DNA of 5,355 nucleotides from Planctomycetota bacterium (GTDB lineage: Bacteria > Planctomycetota > Phycisphaerae > FEN-1346), in the NCBI GenBank assembly GCA_026387055.1, contig JAPLML010000126.1, forward strand, positions 1 through 5,355, read 5' to 3'. Position 1 is the first letter of the stretch. Every line of letters starts with the position of its first letter. This document shows, one piece after another, positions 1 to 5,355 of the stretch. The position numbers were made by a program, and so were the translations under genes. The notes under the pieces are model-generated. The model was not told where the DNA came from, ran no database searches, and saw only the letters and a list, made by a program, of their open reading frames with translations.

Positions 1-187
1 GGGCAAGCCGGCGAGTTCGAGCTTCGACTATTCCGGCCCCTTCGCGGAGACCGTGCTCATGGGGAACCTGGCGATCCGGTATCCCAACCGGGAACTGCTG
101 TGGGACGGGGAGAAAATGGAAGTGACCAACGACAAGGAGGCCAACGCGTATGTCCGGCGGCAGTACCGCCAAGGCTGGACGTTATGA
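1..187 (+). CDS. Gfo/Idh/MocA-family oxidoreductase, C-terminal fragment (5' end outside window)
   Basis: Codons run in frame from position 2 to a TGA at 185-187, giving 61 residues. The visible end contains G-N-L-A-I-R-Y-P-N-R, then L-L-W-D-G-E-K-M-E-V-T-N, then E-A-N-A-Y-V and a final Y-R-Q-G-W-T-L. This pattern (a G-N-hydrophobic-A strand, a W-D turn, an N-x-x-E-A-N motif and a terminal G-W) is typical of the C-terminal end of planctomycetal Gfo/Idh/MocA proteins, which are NAD(P)-dependent sugar or glycoside oxidoreductases. The Rossmann domain and catalytic residues lie upstream of the window, so cofactor, substrate and export status cannot be seen. The stop overlaps the ATG of the next gene as ATGA (184-187), which indicates translational coupling and one transcript. 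Family assignment is fairly secure; the substrate is unknown. Confidence 0.8.
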   Translation, partial: GKPASSSFDYSGPFAETVLMGNLAIRYPNRELLWDGEKMEVTNDKEANAYVRRQYRQGWTL

Positions 188-1707
188 ACCGAAGAGCGTT
201 TACCCGCCTTCTGGCGGCAGGACTGGTGGCCGGGGCCGTCGGGTGCGAGAAAGCCCTCCGGGCCGGCGGCGCGGCCGACGCCTGGAATCCAGACCGACCC
301 CTCATGAGGCTCGGCGAAAAACTGAAGGTCCAACCTGTCTTCATGTATGCGACCTACCAGAAACGCCCCAAGACCTCCTGGAAGTCCTGGAGCGGCATCA
401 ACACGAAGCAGGCCGCCCGAGAGGAGGCGGCGAGGATTTCCAGGGAGCTCGAGACGTTGGCGGCCGGCGTCGATTTCCCGCTTGAGATCCTCCCGTTGGC
501 GACGGTCACCAGTCAGGCCGAGGCCCGTAAGGTCCACGAGAACGACTACGACGCGGTCCTCGTCTACCCGGCGACAGGCGCCGGGGACGTGCTCACCGCC
601 TGCTTTCCCGTGAAGCCCGATAAAGATGCGGTGGTGTTCGTGCGGCACCGATCGGGGCCCGTTTATTACTGGTACGAAGCCATCGGGACCCGCTGGCTGA
701 AGAAGGGCACCGACGAGGAGGCGTCGCAGAACACCGCGCAGAACCACGGCGGCGCGACGGTCGAGGACGTGGTCGTCGACGATTACCGCGAGGTGGCCTG
801 GCGCCTCCGCGGGCTTTACGGACTCAAGAACTTTATCGGGCAGCGGATTGTGGCGCTGGGCGGGGCGGGGGGGAAGTACGCTCCCGATGCCCCGAAGGTC
901 GCTCGGGAGAAGTACGGGCTGGAGATTGTCGAAGTCGGCTACGACGACCTGGCCAGACGAATCAAGGATGCCCGGGCCAATCCGCCCCTTGTGGCCCAGG
1001 CCGAGAAGTGGACCGAGCGGTATCTCGGACTGCCCGGGACGAAGCTCGCCACGAAGAAGGAGTTCGTGGCCGGCGCGTTCTTGCTGTACGTCATCTTCAG
1101 GGACTGGATGCGGGAGCATCGCGCCTCGGCCTTCACCATCGGCCAGTGTATGAACACGGTGATGCCGATGGCCGACACCACGGCCTGCCTCACCCTGAGT
1201 TGGCTGAACGACGAAGGGTGGGCCGCGTTCTGCGAATCGGATTTCGTCATCATTCCCTGTGGAATCCTGCTGCGGTACGTCTCGGGCAAGCCGGTGTTCC
1301 TGCATAACTCCACGTTCCCGCACCAGGGGCTGGTCACGTGTGCGCACTGCACCGCGCCCCGTCGCATGGACGGAAAGAAGTACGAGCCGGCCGACATCCT
1401 CACGCATTACGAGTCGGACTTCGGCGCCGCCCCCAAGGTGGCGATGACCGTGGGGCAGCAGGTCACGTTTATCGATCCGGAATATGCCGGCGGGCGGTGG
1501 GTCGGATTCCGAGGCCTCATCAAGGCCAACCCGTTCCACGAAATCTGCCGCACGCAGCAGGACGTGGAGATCCAGGGCCGCTGGAAGAAGCTTCTCGGCG
1601 AGGCCCGCGACTCCCACTGGATGATGGCCTACGGCGATTACCTCAAGGAGATCGGCTACGCCGCGCGCAAGATCGGCATTCGTTGGGTCGATCTCTCGGA
1701 AACTTAA
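184..1707 (+). CDS. Exported sugar-isomerase-like protein (L-fucose/L-arabinose isomerase fold), Tat/lipoprotein-type N-terminus
   Basis: This is a 507-residue protein. ATG 184 is chosen because it overlaps the previous stop (ATGA), has AAGG at 171-174, and starts a proper signal: N-R-R-A-F-T-R (residues 2-8, twin-arginine-like), a hydrophobic stretch (9-20) and A-V-G-C21 (lipobox-like). An in-frame ATG at 100 would bury this signal. Residues about 49-300 form alpha/beta sequence that I recognise only loosely. Residues about 320-392 resemble the C-terminal part of fucose/arabinose isomerases: C322-M-N, then L-N-D-E-G (341-345), C350-E-S-D353, H374, H380 and C386-A-H-C389-T-A-P. In that family the E/D and H residues of these motifs bind the catalytic divalent metal; the exact equivalences here are inferred. 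Known L-fucose isomerases are cytoplasmic and somewhat longer (about 590 residues), so an export signal is unusual. Lying between an oxidoreductase and a glycosidase gene, it probably acts on a sugar released or oxidised in the same pathway. It could instead be a non-catalytic sugar-binding relative. Confidence 0.75.
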   Translation: MNRRAFTRLLAAGLVAGAVGCEKALRAGGAADAWNPDRPLMRLGEKLKVQPVFMYATYQKRPKTSWKSWSGINTKQAAREEAARISRELETLAAGVDFPLEILPLATVTSQAEARKVHENDYDAVLVYPATGAGDVLTACFPVKPDKDAVVFVRHRSGPVYYWYEAIGTRWLKKGTDEEASQNTAQNHGGATVEDVVVDDYREVAWRLRGLYGLKNFIGQRIVALGGAGGKYAPDAPKVAREKYGLEIVEVGYDDLARRIKDARANPPLVAQAEKWTERYLGLPGTKLATKKEFVAGAFLLYVIFRDWMREHRASAFTIGQCMNTVMPMADTTACLTLSWLNDEGWAAFCESDFVIIPCGILLRYVSGKPVFLHNSTFPHQGLVTCAHCTAPRRMDGKKYEPADILTHYESDFGAAPKVAMTVGQQVTFIDPEYAGGRWVGFRGLIKANPFHEICRTQQDVEIQGRWKKLLGEARDSHWMMAYGDYLKEIGYAARKIGIRWVDLSET

Positions 1708-1712
1708 GGAGG
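1705..1712 (+). promoter_or_regulatory. Perfect Shine-Dalgarno sequence overlapping the isomerase-like stop codon
   Basis: TAAGGAGG is fully complementary to the standard 16S rRNA anti-SD core and includes the TAA stop of the preceding gene. It lies 46 nt before the GH36 ATG, too far to serve it directly, but 8 nt before a GTG at 1721. That spacing is ideal for initiation at the short leader ORF described next. Confidence 0.6.
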
Positions 1713-1720
1713 CTGCCGAC

Positions 1721-1762
1721 GTGGCGGACCTGGCGAAAGGTCCTGGAGGCAGGAAGCCATGA
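1721..1762 (+). other. Possible 13-codon leader ORF coupled to the GH36 gene
   Basis: A GTG at 1721, 8 nt after a perfect SD, opens a 13-codon frame (VADLAKGPGGRKP) that ends at TGA 1760-1762. That stop overlaps the GH36 start as ATGA (1759-1762), the same arrangement seen at the oxidoreductase/isomerase junction. A ribosome finishing this ORF would be placed on the GH36 start codon. The peptide has no recognisable function; if it is real, its role would be translational coupling or attenuation. It could be a chance frame, since a 13-codon ORF is easily found, so the call rests on the SD, the spacing and the overlap together. Confidence 0.35.
1745..1749 (+). promoter_or_regulatory. Ribosome binding site of the GH36 gene
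   Basis: GGAGG ends 9 nt before ATG 1759, with a second purine-rich stretch (AGGAAG, 1751-1756) closer in. This supports 1759 as the start. The next in-frame candidates, GTG 1828 and ATG 1831, lack a properly spaced SD and would remove the positively charged n-region of the signal peptide. Confidence 0.65.
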
Positions 1763-4700
1763 ACAAGTCAGGGATTGCCCCCGGAATTCCGGGGGAACCG
1801 AGTCTGTGGGAACGCTGGCGAACCAAGGTGATGGTTCTCGCGTCGGGAGCTTTACTGATGATCGCCATTCCAGCCGGTGCGGGAGAAGCCGTTACGCCGG
1901 ACGAACTGGGGCAGAAAGGCGAATGGGTCAAGCGGAACCTGGCGTCTCAGCAAGAGGGTGGATCCCTTCCCTTCTCCTTCACGTATGGCGGACAACCGTC
2001 GGCCGCCCGGCTGCCTTCGTGGGAGAAGAGGGTCAAGGACGCCAAACTCGACGACCGGCGTACGGAGCATGTGCTCACGTGGACGGATCCCCAATCCGGC
2101 CTGGTGGTTCGCTGCCGGGCGGTGGAGTACCATGACTTTCCCACCGTGGAGTGGACCCTTCATCTCAAGAACACCGGGGCGAAAGAGACCCCAATCATCT
2201 CGAATATTCAGGCGCTGGACATCAAACTCAGCCGGAGGCTCGGGCAAGAGTTCGTCTTGCACCATCACACCGGAGACAACTGCTCGGCGAGGAGTTATGA
2301 ACCGCACGAGACTCGCCTGGACGCCAAGTCCAAGCAGGGCTTTGCCCCTGCGGGCGGCCGGCCGACCAACGGAGCGTATCCCTACTTCAACATCGCGTAT
2401 GACGGCGGGGGCGTGATCGCGGTGATTGGCTGGCCCGGGCAATGGGCGGCCCGCTTTGAGCGCGATGAGGCCGTCGCCCTGAACGTGGCCGCCGGCCAGG
2501 AACGGACCCACTTCAAACTGCTTCCGGGCGAGGAAGTGCGCTCGCCGCTTGTGGTGCTCCAGTTTTGGAAAGGGGACCGCGTCCGGTCGCAGAACATCTG
2601 GCGGCGTTGGATGATTGCGCACAACATCCCCCGCCCCGCCGGAAAACTCCCCCCCCCATTCACCTCCGCCTGCATGGGACTGCACCAGTCCGAATCCAGC
2701 GAGATCGGGTACATCGGCGCCTACCTGAAGGGCGGCGTCAAACTGGACTACTGGTGGATGGACGCCGGCTGGTATCCCTGCCAGAACTGGCCGGAGACCG
2801 GCACCTGGGAACCCGACCCCAAGCGATTCCCCCGGGGCATCAGGGTCGTGTCGGACTACGCCCACGCCAAGGGTATGAAGCTGGTCCTCTGGTTCGAGCC
2901 GGAGCGGGTCCACCCCGGGACCTGGCTTCACAAGACCCATCCGGAATGGCTGCTCGGAGGACAACTGCTGAATCTGGGCAACCCCGAGGCCCGCTCGTGG
3001 CTCACCGATCATGTGGACAAGTTCCTGACGGCGCAGGGCATCGACCTGTATCGCCAGGACTTCAACATGGACCCGCTCGGCCATTGGCGCGCCAACGACG
3101 CCCCCGACCGCCAGGGAATTACGGAGATCCGCCACGTGGAGGGCTACCTGGCCTACTGGGACGAGTTGCGGCGGCGGCACCCGGATATGCTCATCGACAG
3201 TTGCGCTTCCGGCGGCCGTCGCAACGACCTGGAGACGCTGCGCCGGGCCGTGCCGCTCTTGCGGAGCGACTACCAGGGGCCGGCGAACCCCGGGGCCGCC
3301 GAGATGCTCGTCGGCAACCAGGGCCACACCTATGGGCTGTCCTTCTGGGTGCCCTACTGCGGCACCGGCGTCTACTATGACGACGTCTACGCGGTCCGCA
3401 GCCACCTGACGCCCGCCTTCGGCATCGGTTACCCGGCCGGTGCGGCCAAGGTGGATTGGGCGAGTTTCCGCCGCCGAATCGAGGACTGGAAGAAGGTGGC
3501 CGACTTCTTCTACGGCGATTACTACCCGCTGACACCCTACAGCCTCTCCGAAGCGGCGTGGATCGCCTGGCAGTTCAACCGGCCGGACGCGGGAGAAGGA
3601 ATGGTTCAGGCGTTCCGCCGGCCCCGCAGCGAAGAGGCGTCGATGGCGCTGAAGCTTCGTGGCCTGGATGCCGCGGCAGTCTACGAGATCAGGAACCTGG
3701 ACCTGGAGGGCACAATAAGGGCCGCGGGGCGCGAGTTGATGGAGAAGGGAATGCGACTGAAACTCCCCCGCCGCCAGGCCGCACTCATGACGTACAAGCG
3801 ATTGAGCGCCCTGGCGGCCGTCGTCTCGGCATCGGAGGAGCAGTGCGAGGTACTCCAGGAGGTGGCCTTCTCCGGCAAGGACTCCTATGCGCCCCAGGGT
3901 GAGATCGCGAGCTACCGTTGGGATCTTGGGGATGGAACGACGGCGAGCGGCCCGGCCGTCGCGCATGCCTACAAGACGCCTGGAACCTATGCGGTGAAGT
4001 TGACAGTGGAAGATCGGCAAGGCGCCGCCGACACGGCCGGCGCCACCGTCACGGTGACTCCGGTGGACACGACGCCGCCGATGCTGGTCGCCGTGGCGTC
4101 GGGCAAGAAGGAGAAAGTCGTCGTGACTTTCAGCAAGCCGGTGGCGCAGGCGAGCGCCGAGACCGTCTCGAACTATTCGATCGCCCCGGGAGTCCAGGTG
4201 CTTGCGGCGTCGCTTGGGGCGAACCTGTTCACGGTCACTCTCACGACCTCGCCGCTTTCCGAGGGTGTTGACTACACCCTTGCCGTGGACAATGTCAAAG
4301 ACCGCGCTCGGAAACTCAACACCGTGGCGCCGAACTCTCGAAAGACGTTCCGGCACTCCGGCCTGTTGGCTCGGTGGCGGCTGGAGGATGGCAAGGGCGA
4401 CGTGGCCGTTGACTCCTCCGGCAACGGGCATCATGCAGCGCTGGCAGGCGCCCAGGGCGGCCCCGCATGGACGCCTACCCCCAGGGGCGTGGCATTGAGT
4501 TTCGACGGGGTGGATGACTACGTTGAAGCCGACACCTGCTTCCCGGACCTGGGGATGCCCTTTGCGATAGCGCTCTGGGTCAATCCCGCGGCCACGCAGG
4601 TTGAGCACGCCGACATCCTGGGGAACCACGGCGAGCCCTTTGTAGGCATCAGTATTCAGCAGGACGGCAAGAACACGAATTTGTTTGGTTTCGGCTATGG

Positions 4701-5004
4701 CGACGGCAAGAAGTGGCAGGGAACCGGGCCGGCCCAACTGAAGGCGGACGCGTGGCAGCACGTGGCGGTGGTGTGCGATGGCGACAAGGCCGTCCTCTAC
4801 GTCAACGGCGTGGAGAAGAGCAGGGACCCCGCCAAGGGGCCGCTCGCCCCCAACCCGAATCAGAGCTTCAAGCTGGGCCAGGGATACCACAGCGGCAGAT
4901 ACTTCCACGGCCTGTTGAGCGACGTGCGCCTCTACGGGCGGGCACTCGCCGCCGGGGAAGTCGCCGCGCTGGCCCAGGAGGCAGGCGCCGCCGCGGCCCC
5001 GTAA
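1759..5004 (+). CDS. Exported GH36 (melibiase-like) glycoside hydrolase with PKD, Ig-like and LamG modules
   Basis: This is a 1081-residue multidomain enzyme. Residues 1-23 are a long n-region (W-E-R-W-R-T-K), 24-38 a hydrophobic core, and cleavage is likely near A-G-A (39-41), so it is probably exported. Residues about 45-300 form the GH36 N-terminal beta-sandwich. The (beta/alpha)8 catalytic domain follows, with D330-Y-W-W-M-D335-A-G-W338, L-V-L-W-F-E380-P-E, the nucleophile motif Y-R-Q-D434-F-N, D480-S-C-A-S-G-G-R-R-N-D490, and acid/base candidate D504 in L-R-S-D-Y-Q. The C-terminal beta domain ends near 681. Appended are a PKD domain (about 686-768, with Y-R-W-D-L-G-D-G at 719-726), an Ig-like domain (about 770-866) and a LamG/concanavalin-like domain (about 868-1072, with F-D-G-V-D-D-Y at 915-921). 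Known GH36 enzymes are retaining alpha-galactosidases or alpha-N-acetylgalactosaminidases; the tail probably binds carbohydrate or the cell surface. Substrate is uncertain because the usual D-D-G-W galactose-binding motif reads D-A-G-W. The gene lies 51 bp after the isomerase-like gene, in the same operon-like run. Confidence 0.88.
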   Translation: MNKSGIAPGIPGEPSLWERWRTKVMVLASGALLMIAIPAGAGEAVTPDELGQKGEWVKRNLASQQEGGSLPFSFTYGGQPSAARLPSWEKRVKDAKLDDRRTEHVLTWTDPQSGLVVRCRAVEYHDFPTVEWTLHLKNTGAKETPIISNIQALDIKLSRRLGQEFVLHHHTGDNCSARSYEPHETRLDAKSKQGFAPAGGRPTNGAYPYFNIAYDGGGVIAVIGWPGQWAARFERDEAVALNVAAGQERTHFKLLPGEEVRSPLVVLQFWKGDRVRSQNIWRRWMIAHNIPRPAGKLPPPFTSACMGLHQSESSEIGYIGAYLKGGVKLDYWWMDAGWYPCQNWPETGTWEPDPKRFPRGIRVVSDYAHAKGMKLVLWFEPERVHPGTWLHKTHPEWLLGGQLLNLGNPEARSWLTDHVDKFLTAQGIDLYRQDFNMDPLGHWRANDAPDRQGITEIRHVEGYLAYWDELRRRHPDMLIDSCASGGRRNDLETLRRAVPLLRSDYQGPANPGAAEMLVGNQGHTYGLSFWVPYCGTGVYYDDVYAVRSHLTPAFGIGYPAGAAKVDWASFRRRIEDWKKVADFFYGDYYPLTPYSLSEAAWIAWQFNRPDAGEGMVQAFRRPRSEEASMALKLRGLDAAAVYEIRNLDLEGTIRAAGRELMEKGMRLKLPRRQAALMTYKRLSALAAVVSASEEQCEVLQEVAFSGKDSYAPQGEIASYRWDLGDGTTASGPAVAHAYKTPGTYAVKLTVEDRQGAADTAGATVTVTPVDTTPPMLVAVASGKKEKVVVTFSKPVAQASAETVSNYSIAPGVQVLAASLGANLFTVTLTTSPLSEGVDYTLAVDNVKDRARKLNTVAPNSRKTFRHSGLLARWRLEDGKGDVAVDSSGNGHHAALAGAQGGPAWTPTPRGVALSFDGVDDYVEADTCFPDLGMPFAIALWVNPAATQVEHADILGNHGEPFVGISIQQDGKNTNLFGFGYGDGKKWQGTGPAQLKADAWQHVAVVCDGDKAVLYVNGVEKSRDPAKGPLAPNPNQSFKLGQGYHSGRYFHGLLSDVRLYGRALAAGEVAALAQEAGAAAAP
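1778..1795 (+). repeat. 18-bp perfect palindrome in the early GH36 coding sequence
   Basis: CCCCCGGAATTCCGGGGG is its own reverse complement. In mRNA it can form a 7-bp all-GC stem with an AAUU loop beginning 19 nt downstream of the A of AUG, at codons 7-13 (A-P-G-I-P-G-E). A hairpin here would lie at the edge of the initiating ribosome's footprint and could slow initiation or block re-folding. Regulation is inference; the symmetry is seen directly. Confidence 0.6.
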
Positions 5005-5089
5005 GGCGTGGCGGCCCTGATGAGGGCGGGCGCGGCACGTGCCCCGACCGGGAACCCTGGTGCTCTGTCATGCGTGAAGTAATGGGTGC

Positions 5090-5113
5090 CACGGCCCGCC
5101 GCGGCGGGCCGTG
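5090..5113. repeat. 24-bp perfect GC-rich palindrome inside the element
   Basis: All 12 base pairs match around the centre at 5101/5102, starting CACGGCCCGCC on the left arm. The sequence after it (TTCTCCCC) is not a T-run, so a classical intrinsic terminator is not supported. Its outer CACGG also belongs to the larger 5084-5094/5152-5162 inverted repeat, so the two pairings compete. Confidence 0.8.
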
Positions 5114-5133
5114 TTCTCCCCTCGCTCGCAGTG

Positions 5134-5156
5134 CACGGGTTGACAAGCAACCCGTG
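5134..5156. repeat. 9-bp stem, 5-nt loop hairpin inside the element
   Basis: CACGGGTTG (5134-5142) pairs with CAACCCGTG (5148-5156) around the loop ACAAG. Its right arm overlaps the CCGTGGCACCC arm of the larger inverted repeat, giving a second competing fold. No T-tract follows. Confidence 0.8.
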
Positions 5157-5224
5157 GCACCCCTTCAATTGACGTCTGACAGAGCACTACTCGTGGGCGA
5201 AGGTCATGTGGGGGATTGCGGCCG

Positions 5225-5230
5225 AAGGGA
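5225..5230 (+). promoter_or_regulatory. Ribosome binding site of the PQQ-like gene
   Basis: AAGGGA lies 6 nt before ATG 5237 and supports that start. An ATG at 5206 is in another frame and gives no recognisable protein. Confidence 0.55.
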
Positions 5231-5236
5231 TCGATT

Positions 5237-5355
5237 ATGACTTGCAGAAGGTTTGCCCGCGGTTGGCCGATGTCCCTGGGAATCCTGTGCCTCTGCCTCT
5301 GGAGCGTGGGCGCCCAGGCCGACGATTGGCCGCAGTTCCGCGGCCCAAATCGGGA
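5237..5355 (+). CDS. PQQ-like beta-propeller repeat protein, N-terminal fragment (3' end outside window)
   Basis: Thirty-nine codons are visible. The protein starts with a charged n-region (M-T-C-R-R-F-A-R), then a hydrophobic core (about residues 12-24, with L-G-I-L-C-L-C-L-W) and a likely signal peptidase I site after A-Q-A28. The predicted mature end reads D-D-W-P-Q-F-R-G-P-N-R. The W-P-Q-F-R-G-P motif right after a signal peptide is a hallmark of planctomycetal PQQ-binding-like (YncE/BamB-type) beta-propeller proteins, which are exported and usually about 400-450 residues or part of larger proteins. Whether it binds PQQ or acts as a dehydrogenase cannot be seen. It is separated from the GH36 gene by 232 bp containing the palindromic element, so it may be its own transcription unit. 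Confidence 0.8.
   Translation, partial: MTCRRFARGWPMSLGILCLCLWSVGAQADDWPQFRGPNR

Larger units (their letters stand above)
5058..5189. repeat. 132-bp nested inverted-repeat element (MITE/REP-like)
   Basis: The ends are 13-bp terminal inverted repeats (5058-5070 and 5177-5189) that match at 12 of 13 positions, built on GTGCTCTGTCA and TGACAGAGCAC. Inside lies a second inverted pair, GGGTGCCACGG (5084-5094) and CCGTGGCACCC (5152-5162), joined to the outer arms by partly complementary sequence. Inside that are two separate perfect hairpins (5090-5113 and 5134-5156). The whole element can therefore fold as one long cruciform with internal branches. It contains no convincing ORF. Size, terminal repeats and intergenic position fit a miniature inverted-repeat transposable element or a REP/BIME-like element. 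The right end carries TA and the left TG, so a TA target duplication as used by IS630/Tc1-type elements is possible but not shown. It lies 53 bp after the GH36 stop and may also act as a transcription or RNA-decay barrier. The preceding 5005-5057 holds nothing clear beyond a short GGCACGTGCC palindrome. Confidence 0.7.

Noticed and set aside
150..485. Open frame starting at ATG 150 with AAGGAGG (134-140) at good spacing
   Set aside because: The SD-like string is explained by Lys-Glu codons of the oxidoreductase. The peptide is Arg/Gly/Pro-rich and is a frame shadow of the isomerase-like gene.
28..1617. 529-residue open frame on the minus strand opposite the isomerase-like gene
   Set aside because: Same artefact: low-complexity composition, no motifs, and full overlap with a well-supported + strand gene.
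2649..2657. Run of nine C bases as a phase-variation tract or sequencing error
   Set aside because: The GH36 frame continues intact through it with the expected domain order, and a single short run in one sequence does not support slippage.
1852..4908. 1018-residue open frame on the minus strand opposite the GH36 gene
   Set aside because: It mirrors the codon periodicity of the GH36 gene in GC-rich DNA. Its translation is rich in R, G, H and V with no recognisable domain, and the + strand protein is clearly real.
5017..5055. CTGATGA followed later by GGGAAC, resembling a hammerhead ribozyme core
   Set aside because: The base after GAA is C where the required A15.1 should be, and the sequence between does not form a clean stem II.
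5020..5082. 20-codon ORF downstream of the GH36 gene
   Set aside because: It has no SD and no recognisable sequence, and it runs into the inverted-repeat element.
5090..5120. Intrinsic terminator for the GH36 operon
   Set aside because: The hairpin is strong but is followed by TTCTCCCC rather than a T-run. The hairpins belong to the larger inverted-repeat element.

Overview
The window is GC-rich bacterial DNA read entirely on the + strand. It most resembles a member of the Planctomycetota or a related PVC lineage. Three things point that way: a Gfo/Idh/MocA-type C-terminus, a protein starting with an export signal followed by the D-W-P-Q-F-R-G-P-N signature of planctomycetal PQQ-like beta-propeller proteins, and an exported glycosidase carrying PKD and LamG modules. 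The assignment is inference from protein style; there is no rRNA or other marker gene.

Layout. Positions 1-187 hold the 3' end of a Gfo/Idh/MocA-like oxidoreductase gene. Its TGA overlaps the ATG (184) of a 507-residue protein that has a twin-arginine/lipobox-like N-terminus and a C-terminal half resembling L-fucose/L-arabinose isomerases. After a 51-bp gap comes a 1081-residue exported GH36 (melibiase-like) glycoside hydrolase (1759-5004) with a PKD - Ig-like - LamG tail. The gap contains a perfect TAAGGAGG Shine-Dalgarno, a possible 13-codon GTG leader ORF whose TGA overlaps the GH36 ATG, and a second GGAGG site. An 18-bp perfect palindrome lies in the first codons of the GH36 gene. The 232-bp intergenic region 5005-5236 contains a compact 132-bp nested inverted-repeat element (5058-5189) that looks like a MITE or REP-type element. 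A truncated PQQ-like beta-propeller gene begins at 5237 and runs off the window.

How the genes may work together. The first three genes are packed like an operon: an NAD(P)-type sugar oxidoreductase, an exported isomerase-fold protein and an exported glycosidase. A reasonable inference is uptake or processing of a galactose-like glycoside, possibly with oxidation or isomerisation steps outside the cytoplasm. The substrate cannot be read from sequence, and the GH36 active-site motifs differ from those of textbook alpha-galactosidases. The palindromic element marks the likely end of this unit, and the PQQ-like gene has its own ribosome binding site beyond it.
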